Positions 13,401-22,444 of a DNA stretch of 64,000 bases are shown piece after piece. How positions within the stretch are numbered: position 1 is the stretch's first letter; each line of letters starts with the position of its first letter. This stretch comes from Antedon mediterranea (lineage: Eukaryota > Echinodermata > Crinoidea > Comatulida > Antedonidae), in NCBI RefSeq assembly GCF_964355755.1, contig NC_092674.1, positions 18,862,501-18,926,500 of the forward strand, written 5' to 3'. Made by a program: the position numbers and the translations under genes. Below the pieces are notes generated by a model. That model saw only the letters and a list, made by a program, of their open reading frames with translations, searched no databases and was not told the DNA's origin.

Positions 13401-15875
13401 CTATCATTTTTTATCAGGGAAAGTAGTAAAATAGTGGTAATTTTGTATATAATTTGTAATGTTTAATTTCCCTATGCTATTTGTTGTCATCTAAGTAACA
13501 CTTTCCGAAAAAATCATCATTTTAATATTCTTATTAGTTTTCTAATTTAGAATAAAAAATGATTTAATAATAGTATATACATTTCTAATCATTGAAATGA
13601 TCAATTCTATCTTTTACATTATTCAAAAGCAAAACTATAAAATATGAATATATCTGGCTACTCTGCTGGCACACCAATCCATAAATGTAACATAATTTAC
13701 ATTCATAAGGAAATTCAATATTTTATTTGAGAAATGTTTTGCTTATTTTTATGTCATAAAAATGTATCTTAGAGATTGATGGCTAGGAAAAACAAGATCT
13801 TAAGTATTATTTAATTTAGTTATTATTTAAATTTATTAAATATTATTATAAAAAGAGAACTGTAACCAAATTTTCAATCCCATTCGGTTTAAAACTTTCT
13901 AAGCGTCATTGGCAAACATTCTTGTCTATCAAAGTTCATTAGCTACAGTACAGATAAAAAATACTGCAACGTAACCCACGTTACAGCTTCGTGGCTATGA
14001 GGTATTGTTTTTGATCGCGATCCTACTGTACGAACTGCATTGTTTTTTGATCGCGATCCTACGAACTGCATTGTTTTTTGATCGCGATCCTACAAACTGC
14101 ATTGTTTTTTGATCGCGATCCTACGAGAGGTTGTATTATGTGTTACAAACAACATTGTTATCAATGAATCAAGGAAACAATGATTGAAAATACAGCAGTT
14201 ATGCATGATATTTTTATTAAGCCTAGCTAGCTAGGCCCAGAAACTAGCGATTGTTTAAAAAATAACAACAAAGTACCACGCACCCTACGCTTTTTTGAGT
14301 TCGTACAGAGTACCAATTCTAGCAGGGCATGCAGTATTACTAGGCCTCGATTAGGCCTACCATAAATGAAATATGTCAGAATGTTGCCTTAAATGCAATA
14401 AAAATATTATACAGCCACATTGTGAATTATTCAACATTGTATCGCTATGTTTTAAATTCGACGGCATATTATTTTTTCCCACTGGGCCTACGGCACTTGT
14501 GCGGCCGGTGAACCTCAGTGAAGTGGGCCAGCTTTTTTCATTCAATTTGTTTTGCCGTACAAGTATCAACATGTTTGATTTGCATTGTTTTTATCACATG
14601 AGAATGAAATTCGCTCGACCACCATTGTTTCACATGGTTTTTTTACTCTCCCAGTCAGTGCAGCACTCTCTAATGTGCTTCATAGGTTAGTTATTGGATT
14701 TTATTCACCGAATATATTATTTTAGCGGTGTTATTGGCTGATTTATTCGTATAGGGGCCATATTTATAATTACTTTTTATCTAATTGTGTCAGATTTTTC
14801 TAGAGAAACTCCCGTATGATGAAATGAAACAAAACATGTTTATCAAAAATCGCAGGCTCTGAGCCTATCAGAGGTCTGTAGCTAGGCAGGCCTACTCGGG
14901 CAGAGCTGTAGGGGTAGAATTCATCGATTCCAAGGTGGGTTATTATATTGCCATTGTTCTCTTTTGATAGCTGATAACAATGGTGTATATTTAACACCCT
15001 TCGGAGGCATTGCAAAACAAAGCCTCTAATATCGCGATCCAAAAACAATACCTTTCCATGGTATCGAGGGAGAACAGGCGGTAATGCGATCAAGAAACAA
15101 TACCTTTCGTGGGAGCGTGTGGGATCGCGATCAAAAGACAATACTTCGTGGGTTTGCGATCATTAAACAATGTAACCTTTCATAGCCTAAGCTTGGGAAC
15201 GAAGCAGTAATTAATAGTTGTACTGTACATTGCTATTAATTTGATACAATTACCTGAATCTCAAATTTCCACCCACTAACGGCTTCATCAGTCAAGATCT
15301 TTGTAAATGAAATTGTTAGGCCATCTCGAAAGAACCGCTGGCATGCTTCACTACGTCCATCAAGATTTCTCCTACACAGGTCAATGGTTGCTTCCAACAG
15401 AACTTCTAGTTCACCTTTTGGCAGGACAGGCACAACCCATCTAGGCTTGTTTATCATATCATCAAGGCGAGCTAGTTCATCGTGAGGAAAAGGTGGCTCC
15501 TCACCCTCCTGTAGTTCATTATTTTCTTCAGGAACACTTTCACCAGATCCAGTGGCCTAAATTACAAATAATTTTTTTTTCTGAAATATACCCTGCCATC
15601 ACTAAGTATCTTTTATTTGTAATTTAAATTAATATACACAATATTTGAGATGAGGTAATTAATATGTATTGGGTAACAAAGAAAGTGATCGTACAAAAAA
15701 AGGTTTCATTAAAAAACAAAATTTAAGATTAACATATTATGATTTCACTTACCTGCTGATCCTGCAGCTGAGAAGGTGGGGTTTGATTTGGGCTCTGAAC
15801 GCCATCACCTCCGGGCTGTCCATCAGTGGTAGCCTCTCCCCCTGCAGGAGGATTTCCACGCATAGCAACTGTCAT
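1150..15875 (-). CDS. USP9X: Ubiquitin carboxyl-terminal hydrolase USP9X (fat facets) orthologue, N-terminal 873 codons, partial
   Basis: The spliced minus-strand product reads as the N-terminal part of USP9X/FAF, a very large cytosolic deubiquitinase that removes ubiquitin from substrates in trafficking, polarity and signalling. Recognisable blocks include [20 protein letters not shown] (residues near 75), [75 protein letters not shown] and [20 protein letters not shown] at the 3' end. Twenty coding exons keep one frame: 2621 nt, or 873 codons plus two bases (AG of the last Arg). The N-terminal tail before NKPRW is acidic, Pro/Gln-rich and diverged. The protease domain and remaining exons lie beyond the left edge. 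The start is the ATG at 15875, giving [13 protein letters not shown], which matches the family's usual start. Family identity is near certain; exon limits are hand-read. Confidence 0.95.
2369..3868. mobile_element. Non-autonomous element with terminal hairpins, copy 1 (variable-arm family)
   Basis: The left end is a perfect palindrome: AGGTGATCATTT (2370-2381), loop AGAATA, AAATGATCACCT (2388-2399). The right end repeats AAATGATCACCT (3831-3842), running into a second hairpin, TTTAATTCGTCA (3842-3853), loop AAG, TGACGAATTAAA (3857-3868). The interior has no long ORF and contains loosely repeated stretches with CGCG-rich words (such as CGCGCGTTAAAA) and TTTCACC motifs. It lies in the USP9X intron between exons 19 and 20. 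A second copy with the same architecture is at 28.88-30.31 kb. No transposase is visible, so its class is unknown. Confidence 0.7.
7052..7107. repeat. Hairpin / short inverted repeat
   Basis: Arms 7052-7072 and 7086-7107 (built on ATCTGGAGACTACTATATCCC) are inverted copies with a one-base gap and a 13-base loop. It sits in the intron between USP9X exons 12 and 13. It looks like a remnant of a small inverted-repeat element; function unknown. Confidence 0.6.
7603..8341 (-). repeat. Tandem array of exon-11 3' end plus 5' splice site (about 88-bp unit)
   Basis: On the minus strand each unit reads ACATTAACACTTGAAGATCT, then TTGATAAT(AAT)ATGGGCTGCACAG, then GTGAGT, then roughly 40 bases ending in GGGAGTGAGTGTTTTG. 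The first part is the end of USP9X exon 11 (DLDNIWAAQ) and GTGAGT is its donor. Eight extra copies follow the true donor at 8341, with donor sites near 8257, 8178, 8090, 8001, 7915, 7826, 7738 and 7660. Most copies have three extra bases (ATAATAATATGG), but the two next to the exon keep the exon's ATAATATATGG. No AG acceptor is evident before each copy, so these look like repeated 5' splice sites rather than repeated exons. Confidence 0.85.
8342..11670 (-). CDS. USP9X: USP9X exons 4-11
   Basis: Exons are 11616-11670 ([18 protein letters not shown]), 11448-11498 ([17 protein letters not shown]), 10682-10797 ([20 protein letters not shown] and on), 10355-10421 ([18 protein letters not shown]), 9912-10010 ([19 protein letters not shown]), 9570-9655 ([20 protein letters not shown]), 8766-8904 ([20 protein letters not shown]) and 8342-8494 ([20 protein letters not shown] to DLDNIWAAQ). 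Phases agree at every junction. The small exon 5 has no recognised counterpart in my recollection of vertebrate USP9X beyond its last residues, so it may be lineage-specific or alternatively spliced. Exon 11 ends at the first copy of a tandem splice-donor array described separately. Confidence 0.88.
9297..9495 (+). repeat. tRNA-derived SINE with LINE-like 3' tail
   Basis: The head (GGCGTGTGGAGCAGTGTTGG to about 9365) resembles the tRNA-like head of animal SINEs, with a decayed B box around CAGGTTAGGTCAAGACAC. The tail has GCGCTTAGAAGC, then AGGCGCTATATAA, then (ATT)n. This closely resembles the 3' end of the LINE at 41310-41390 (GCGCCTTGAGC, GCGCTATAAAAA, (TTA)n), so the SINE is probably mobilised by that LINE class. 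It lies in a USP9X intron between exons 9 and 10. Confidence 0.65.
11810..12110. repeat. Tandem repeat, about 55-bp unit, about 5 copies
   Basis: The unit contains GGCAACCTCTTGAACAGTAG followed by TGGAGCTGGCACAGGTATGG and TCTTTACTAGAAA. Successive copies differ by a few substitutions. It is intronic, between USP9X exons 3 and 4, and no coding role is apparent. Confidence 0.8.
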
Positions 15876-15946
15876 GTTTCTGACAGTTTTCAAATGTTAT
15901 GGTTTCTTAGTAGTATGCATAAAACATTCAACTCACAGCCTCACAT
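12186..15946 (-). CDS. USP9X: USP9X exons 1-3 (first coding exons)
   Basis: Exon 1 is 15753-15946, with coding starting at 15875; 15876-15946 is 5' untranslated and begins after a TTTGTAG acceptor, so at least one further upstream non-coding exon is expected. Exon 2 is 15254-15556 (101 codons) and holds the acidic linker, then [17 protein letters not shown] and [20 protein letters not shown]. Exon 3 is 12186-12298 and encodes [20 protein letters not shown] through LNPLCK, ending in phase 2. All junctions are GT/AG (donors GTAAGT, GTAATT and GTAAGT). Intron 2 is nearly 3 kb and carries a TIR transposon and a degenerate repeat cluster. Confidence 0.9.
12460..13165. repeat. Degenerate dispersed repeat with TTTCCGGGGACCTAG units
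   Basis: Units spaced roughly 110-140 bp apart each carry a version of AATTTCCGGGGACCTAG, then TTTCTTAGCTCAGCCC, GGTTCTCTGTA and TTTCATATTTCGAA. The same units in opposite orientation form the cluster at 21.93-22.44 kb, and a single unit occurs near 825. Short ORFs here have no recognisable similarity. Confidence 0.6.
13166..13970. other. USP9X intron 2 sequence, no gene seen
   Basis: AT-rich intron. Short open frames (for example 13257-13466) show no similarity or splice context. I see no recognisable repeat in this stretch. Confidence 0.5.
13990..15192. mobile_element. Inverted-repeat DNA transposon with ATCGCGAT subterminal repeats, non-autonomous
   Basis: The left end reads GGCTATGAGGTATTGTTTTT and carries four units of TTGTTTTTTGATCGCGATCC (13990-14125). 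The right end carries the same units inverted (15025-15170: GGATCGCGATCAAAAGACAA and variants) and closes with ...AACCTTTCATAGCC near 15187. The terminal GGCTATGA is thus inverted at both ends. The interior (14150-15000) includes a GC-richer stretch and no convincing transposase. It lies in USP9X intron 2. The subterminal-repeat layout resembles hAT-type elements, but the superfamily is not established. Confidence 0.65.
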
Positions 15947-16890
15947 CTACAAACAAAAGCAAAATTTATATTATAATGTATATTATTTCATTTTATGACT
16001 AAAAATTGGATCGGCAAAAAAAGTTATTTACCTGCAAAAATGTAATTTAAAACTAAAAAAAGTCTATTTTCTGTTTATTTGTCTTTTTATAATTTGGCCT
16101 ATTCAAAGTCTGATTATATAAATCTTTATTTTGTATGATTTTGGGGAACAATTCATCTTTAATCTAAAAATCAAAACTACATGCAACACCTGAATTTATG
16201 TAACTACTATGTGAAGAGAATGTCAGCAAGTTAGTGACTGGTGTACTATGATAACTCTAATTTATGTAACTACTATGTGAACAGAATGTCAGCAAGTTAG
16301 TGACTGGTGTACTGTGATAACTCTAATTTATGTAACTACTATGTGAACAGAATGTCAGCAAGTTAGTGACTGGTGTACTGTGATAGTTCTAATTTATGAA
16401 GGAATTATACTGTAGTAAGCAGGATTTTTTGGAATCACTATTAAATTAGGCATTTCAGTGCAATCTTGAATATTTGTCTGTTTAATGAAAGAAAGATTAG
16501 ATTAAAAAATTCTAGTTTCGTAATAAATTATAAAAGTTGAAATCAGTAAAACTGCTGCCCTAGCATTGCTAGGAATCTCTTAATTGCACCATAGCTTCAG
16601 GTATTATACTAAGTATCTTGTAATCGCCCACTTTGTAAATGTAATCTTAAATATTTTACTAAAAAAACTACTATTTCTGTTAGTGTACTGTTATACAGAT
16701 AATTATAGAATAATTATATACTGTAAATGTGATGAATGAGGAAAATAGCTATTTAAAATTAAATAAATTTATATAAAACATATATTAGTTAAAGGAGTAT
16801 TAAATGTGCAGATACAGATATTTATATTTTTATGAGGAAAAAGAAATGTACGCTATTAAATATTAAAAGGATATTTCCCTTGAATCCAGG
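15947..16890. other. Region upstream of USP9X coding exon 1, no gene; 65-bp tandem repeat
   Basis: Presumed USP9X 5' intron. At about 16195-16385 a unit of about 64 bp (TAACTACTATGTGAACAGAA, TGTCAGCAAGTTAGTGACTG, GTGTACTGTGATAACTCTAA) is repeated three times. The remainder is AT-rich with nothing recognised. Confidence 0.6.
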
Positions 16891-17251
16891 ACGATTCAGC
16901 CCTGAGATGATTCGGCCCACTTTTAATAAAAATTGTTATAAAATAAATAACTAAAAAAACATAATTTTATATTTAATATATTACTTCGAAAACTTTGTTT
17001 CGTGCATTCGCCAAGCGGCCAACAGCGTAACTTGTTTACATCGTTCGCGTGACTAAAAATTGATCATTTTCGACAATGTTTTCAAAATGTTTGCTTTATT
17101 GCATCTTTATCCCTAGTAGTGCTACACCATAGTTTCTCTGAAAATAAAGTTTGGGGAAAAAATCTTATTTTATACTTATAAAATGCATATAAAAGCTGAT
17201 AAATTTAATTGTGCCGAATCGTCTCAGAGCCGAATAGTCCCAGGCCGAAGG
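16888..17251. mobile_element. Small inverted-repeat element (MITE) with GATGATTCGGCC ends
   Basis: The left end GGACGATTCAGCCCTGAGAT, continuing GATTCGGCCCAC, is inverted at the right as GTGCCGAATCGTCTCAGAGC, continuing CGAATAGTCC. The inverted repeat is about 30 bp with a few mismatches. The next 35 bp carry a further related unit (CCGAAGGTCTCAGGGCCGAA). The interior is AT-rich and non-coding. Confidence 0.65.
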
Positions 17252-17418
17252 TCTCAGGGCCGAATCGTCTCGTTCCTTCAGCGTAGATCATCATCTCATT
17301 AGTAAGGGGTCAATCACATGATTCAAGTGTCTTCATTGTTCACTTTTATTATGAAATTCATGGAAACAGTTAAACTCTCAAGGTGTTTTTCTTTTTAATT
17401 AATAATTTAATCGCCGTT

Positions 17419-17830
17419 GCTAAAGATACGGTACCGTATCCATGCTTTTAAAAACTAAAGATACGGTAATTATAGAGGGCGCTTCCGTTTGCTAACAGTA
17501 CGGTAAAATTGCATTCCTAAAACTCGTACCTAAATATAAAACTCGTTGCTAAATATTAAACTCCTTCCTAAATATTAAAAACCTAACCCTCTAAATAATC
17601 TCTCTTAAATTAAAAACTAAAAAAAAAAATTAAAAAAAGACGTCAAGAAGAGTATCGAACCCCCAACCCCTTAAGCCAAAGCCTCATCACATGCCCACTA
17701 GGCTACACAGCTGGCTTGCAGAAAACCAATGCAATAACCTATTTGATTAACATCCACATTACATAGCGCCCTCTATAATTACCGTACCTTTAGTTTTTAA
17801 AAGTATGGATACGGTACCGTATCTTTAGAC
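17419..17830. mobile_element. MITE with GATACGGTACCGTATC ends, containing a tRNA-like stretch
   Basis: The left end GCTAAAGATACGGTACCGTA is inverted at the right (17811-17828). A nested inverted pair, CTAAAGATACGGTAATTATA (from 17455) with TATAATTACCGTACCTTTAG (to 17793), adds AGAGGGCGC at its inner edge. The interior contains the phrase CTAAATATTAAACTC repeated. Between about 17640 and 17725, read on the minus strand, there are A-box-like (TAGCCTAGTGGG) and B-box-like (GGTTCGATACTC) sequences of a tRNA. The acceptor stem does not pair well, so I call it tRNA-derived, not a tRNA gene. A shorter copy of this MITE is at 25011-25150. Confidence 0.7.
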
Positions 17831-18417
17831 ATAACGTAATTTAATTATGGTGTATGGAAATCTCCTGAAAATGCTGTTATTTTTGTTTTTACACTCGACT
17901 GGTCATGACTGTCATCTATGCAAGATGGTTTCCGTAACATTAAAATCATGTATTTTAAATTGCGCAATGATTTCTTTACAGAATTTCAAACTATGCAAGA
18001 AAATTCTTTCACAATTTTATTTCAAATCATGCAAACAATACACTAGCCTATAGCTAATAATAGGCCTAGACCTAATATTAATTGCCAAAGCCAATGCCCT
18101 ACTATTATTACTTAGATCTAAACTAGGCCTAGCCTACCTAGCCTAAAAAGGCTATGCATAGATAGAATAGGCCCTCTAGCCGGCCGAGTTAGTAGCTAGG
18201 CTAGCCTAATTTATTTATTATAATCACAACACAAACAGTTGTGATTGTGTCCTTTCATCAGTTGTAAGACTTAGTTATGCCTACTACTAGCTAGGCCTGT
18301 AATCCACCATACACTCAAATAGGCCTTCAAATGGAAGATATATTGTCATATATAAGCATCAGTTCAGTCAGGCCAACCTAATTAGACAGCCTAGGCCTAT
18401 GTTTATCTGCCATTTTT

Positions 18418-18505
18418 GCGCGACAACCATAAACTGCTCCGCTCTGAGAGCTGAGATGCGCGCTCTTCTTGAGTGTGACGGAAGGGAACTGTGCCGAAAA
18501 TGTTA
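18418..18505 (-). promoter_or_regulatory. GC-richer patch, candidate USP9X promoter / upstream exon
   Basis: The otherwise AT-rich intergenic DNA becomes GC-rich here (GCGCGACAACC, AGATGCGCGCTCTTC, TGACGGAAGGGAA). It is about 2.5 kb upstream of the exon carrying the USP9X start codon, where a non-coding first exon is expected because that exon begins with a splice acceptor. No TATA box or defined transcription start is visible. This is inference from position and composition only. Confidence 0.3.
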
Positions 18506-18914
18506 ACAGTAACACATATTTATTAAGTAAATTATTATCAAAAACACACGGTCTCTACATTAATTTTTAGTGCAACAAGACATACATACCTATTACTTTT
18601 AATGGCAGAAATATTTCATTTGTATAAATTTAAAAATACCCCAATTTTACGATAGTTTGTATCTTTCAACAGCATAAAATACTATATTGGGCTAGCCTAG
18701 CGCTACTACAAGTATTAACATTAGCCATTACGTCATTGGAGAATTTCCGGTTGGGTTCAGTAGTTTTTTTGGGGTCGATCGTCGTGTCGTCGATTATGAT
18801 CAAGAGAGAAGTGACGACACGCACGATGATGATAGGTCAGATTTTGTGAGCATGCTCTCTCGTCAACCTTCAGTTAAGTGGGGATATCATATTTTTGCGA
18901 ACGATGTTTTCCTT

Positions 18915-19470
18915 TTTCCCATTTACACTAGCACGATAACGATAAATAAATAAGCATGGTTTTTTTTTTACATAAAACAAAAGAAATTAGAAAGATTTTC
19001 GTTCTAGCTAAAGGATAATAATTTATTCTGTCTTTTAAGCGTGGTTCCCACTAGCGACGCAACGCAAGGACGTAACGCAACGCAAGTGAATTGACCAATC
19101 ACAAGCGATGGCTTATTCGCTTGTGATTGCTAACTGTCTATAACTTCGCTTGTCATTGGTTAAAACGCTTGCGTTGCGTTTACGTCCTTGCGTTACGTTC
19201 CAGTGGGAACCAAGCTTTATCAAAATTATATTTTTTAATTCCAATCAAATGACGTCATGATAAATAAAATCGCTTATTGGATATTATAGCTCTTACTAAT
19301 CATTACGTCATTTGATTGGACGTGTGGAAATATAATTTTCATCAAAGGAAGCATTATATAGATGGTTATTCTATAGTTATAGAATGAAAAGATTTTATAT
19401 TTCTTTTGTTTTATTATGAAAAATGCATCTATTTATCGTCGATCGTTATCGTCCTAGTGTAAATGGGCAT
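18915..19470. mobile_element. Nested palindromic element (foldback), about 550 bp
   Basis: Outer arms: CCCATTTACACTAGCACGAT with the AACGATAAATA that follows it (from 18918) are inverted at 19425-19467 (ending CCTAGTGTAAATGGG). Inside this, ATAAAACAAAAGAAATTAGA is inverted near 19385-19410. A separate MITE (19040-19213) has ends GTGGTTCCCACTAGCGACGC / ...CCAGTGGGAACCA and inner CAACGCAAGGACGTAACGCA repeats. A third inverted pair flanks 19240-19320 (CCAATCAAATGACGTCAT / ATTACGTCATTTGATTGG). No coding capacity is seen. Confidence 0.65.
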
Positions 19471-19497
19471 TTAATTGTAAAAAATTACATTTTAATT

Positions 19498-19640
19498 AGG
19501 CGATCTTTTAGAATAAAAAGATGTTATTTTAAAATCTGTATTTATTGTTTGTATTTCTTTCTGTACTCTATTCCGGTGGCAGGAGGGGAAAACCACCACA
19601 CGGCGCGCGCCCAAAAGGGGAAGTTACCATATCCAACTTT
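19498..19640. mobile_element. Fragment of the variable-arm hairpin element family, copy 3
   Basis: AGGCGATCTTTT, loop AGAATA, AAAAGATGTTATT is followed by TTTATTG and CTGTACTCTATT. This parallels the left end of the 2.37-kb copy (AGGTGATCATTT, AGAATA, AAATGATCACCT, then TTTATTG, CTGTACACTATT). Arm complementarity is only partial here (AGATCTTTT with AAAAGAT), and the rest of the element is missing. Confidence 0.5.
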
Positions 19641-19649
19641 TCTAGACAA

Positions 19650-20560
19650 GTTTCCGTAGATTACAAATCTGGAAGGTAATTGATCGGGATTGGAATCGTT
19701 TTTTGAGATATATGGGGATCAAACTTCAAAATTGACCAATTATAACAATGTATTAAAGGTGCACATTCATCATTACAAAGGTCAAAACAAGTGATAATAC
19801 TAAATATGCCGTGAAACAAACAATTACTTTTTGGAATAGAAACAAAAAGTAGGCCTAATCACCCGCGGTTGCAATGAAGAGGCCATTACCTACAATTCAA
19901 TAGAAAATAAAATAAATAATAAATTTAATAAAATTAAATTAATAATTAAATACAATGCAAAATATTAGAAATCAATGAACACCTCTAGTGGCAATGGTAG
20001 TGTTTCCGACATTTCGACAATAGTGGCGTTCACATCGAACTATGGCTTGTTAATTTAACTGGTTTATCCCGATATCTCGCCATTTCGATGTGACCGCTCA
20101 ATTATGTCCGGATGATGGGTTTTTTTTCTGGACAATTATTGCTGCTTGGATTTAGAAGTAAATCCAATGATAGCCAGTTATTTTATGTGGGTAATCCAAT
20201 TAACAATTATATACACTGTAGGCCCTACATATTTTTAATGTTATGTTTTTGTTTTTTTACCGCACCACAAATTGTTTTTGTTTTTTGTGAATGCCACCGT
20301 TCTAAAAGTGAAGTGTAGAAAAGAAACCCATCAGGTGGCCTTCAGCCACATATGCACCAATGATTGAAGAATTTTTTAACTCAATTGACCATTATTATGG
20401 TCATTTTTATATTTAAAATTTGAATTTAGTTATTTTCATTGTGTACCCCATAAAATGTTTTAAAACTAACTAAAATGGTTTTCTGCCTGATCTCGCTCGT
20501 TGTTGCACCTTGGTTGTTGCACTGAATTTGTTCCTTTTTTATTTCTTCGTTCCACTGCCT
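19650..20560. other. Intergenic, no gene seen
   Basis: AT-rich sequence between USP9X and the deacetylase gene. Short frames such as 20112-20318 have no similarity or splice context. No structured repeat recognised. Confidence 0.5.
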
Positions 20561-20574
20561 CCTCACTGGATATC

Positions 20575-21150
20575 AGACATTTTAATTTCATTTATATGCA
20601 ATATTGAGAAATGGGGTCGACAGTCAAATGTCACACTTCCGGTAATTTTTTGGTAAAATGTTTTATTGGAGCAATAGAAATATGTACATTCTGAATCATA
20701 ATTAGTAGTTTTCGAGATATAGGACAACTGTAGTTTTCCCTTCTTATTTGCATATTTTATTTAACTTGTACTACTAATTTGCATACTTTTGAGGTGTATG
20801 ACAAAGGTGTGATTGTGGTCTGCTGGCTATTAGGAACCTATATCGGGGTCATTTGACGGCAAAATAAAGTCTCTACAGACATTTTAGTCACATTGTGTAT
20901 GCAAACATTGATAAATGGTGTCGAATGTTATACTTCCTGTCATTTTTTCGTAAAATGTTTTATTAGAGCAAATATAAATATATACATTTTGAATAAATCA
21001 GTGAAAAAATCAACTCTCTCGGACTAGTAGTTTTTTTATATATGATAACCCTGTAATTTCACCCCTAATTTGCATATTTAAGCTAATTTACATCGGGATG
21101 AGTGACAGAGGTGTGATGCTCAAATTTTGATCTCCTCATCATATCTGACC
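20575..21150. repeat. Direct duplication of a roughly 300-bp unit
   Basis: Two diverged copies begin near 20598 and 20903. Both contain GTAAAATGTTTTATT followed by AGAGCAA or GGAGCAA, a TACATT(C/T)TGAATMA stretch, TAGTAGTTTT and CTAATTTGCATA. The duplication is non-coding. Confidence 0.55.
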
Positions 21151-21929
21151 ATTTAAAAAAGAAAAATCTGTGTTTCCAATTTGTTTCACTCAAAATGATA
21201 GATTGCCTAGCCTAATTTAGGTAAATGATTTTTAAACATTTCATACGCATCAGAGGCATAGGCTGGTTGCTGTCTGGGGTGAAAATTGTAAATGCTGCGG
21301 GAATAACACGACCTCTGGCGCTGATCTGTAAGACAATTTTGAAAAATGGAGCTGCCAGGTCTCCGAAAAATTGCTGTTATACATTGATATAATAATATAA
21401 TATAATAATTTATTTTGAAGCTACACTTTTGAAACAGTGGCACACTTCTTGAATGAAGGTGCGTCCAGAGTAAGTAAAATAAAAGTTAGAGAAAAAATGA
21501 TTTAACAATAGGTATATTTACAGTACAAGGAAACTTGAAATGAATTATGTACAAAATTAAAAGTAATACAGGATTTAAAAAGCAAAGAACTCATTATTTT
21601 CATTGTTGATTTCCCTTCTCTTTTTCCATGCCCGTTTAGTGAAACCTTTACAAAATCTATCGAATGCAACTTCAATATTTATAGAAAGATCAAGTACAGG
21701 TGAACCAAGAACATACATTAATTTTTGGTCTATTGTTCCATTATTAAATTGGTTCCAAACGTCAATTGCATTGCAAATTCCTCTAGTCTAAAATTCCGGA
21801 GCGCAGGACATGAAAAACGGAATTAAATGCCTAAGATCTTCAGTGGATTTGTTACATAATGGTACATAGACCGTCATTATTGCTTTTATCTGACCAGCCT
21901 GCGGTACGTCTATATATTATATGAAACAA

Positions 21930-22440
21930 AAGTCTACAGAACCAGCCCACCATTGGAAAAAGCTAAGAAAATGTTGAAGACTATAGAGTTAATAGGTCCC
22001 CGAAATTGGATTATACAGTACTTCGAAATATGAAACAAAATATATCTCCAGGACCAGCCTTACCATTTGGGGGTTGAGCTAAGACAAGTCCCTGTAATTA
22101 CACTTTTTACATTGAAATATAAAACAAAATTCTATAGGACCAGCCCATCATGCTTGGGGCGGAGCTAAGAACATTTTGGTAAATAGAGTTGCTAGGTCCA
22201 AGAAATTGGACTTATTATATACTTCGAAATTTTGAAACAAAACATATAAGTATCTAGGACCAGCTCTGATTGGGGCTGACCTATTTTGAAAAAATAGAGC
22301 TGTTAGGTCCCCGGAATATGTACTTATTATACTTTATTACCTATACGTAATATGAAACAGCTCATGGTTGAGTCTGAACTAAGTCAATGTTGAAAACTAT
22401 CTGCAGGTCTTCATAAATTGCACTACTTTGTAACAGGGTG
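21930..22440. repeat. Tandem degenerate array, about 105-110-bp unit
   Basis: Units carry AGGTCCCCGAAATTGGA, CTTCGAAATATGAAACAAAA, GGACCAGCCCACC and GGAGCTAAGA. About five copies lie between 21930 and 22440. This is the reverse orientation of the cluster at 12.46-13.16 kb. Confidence 0.65.
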
Positions 22441-22444
22441 GATA

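Noticed and set aside
14373-14690. ORFs of 71-105 residues in the TIR transposon of USP9X intron 2
   Set aside because: No similarity to a transposase or any family; overlapping frames on both strands suggest chance.
17640-17725. A complete tRNA gene on the minus strand
   Set aside because: A- and B-box-like sequences exist, but the acceptor and anticodon arms do not fold well; kept only as a tRNA-derived stretch in a MITE.
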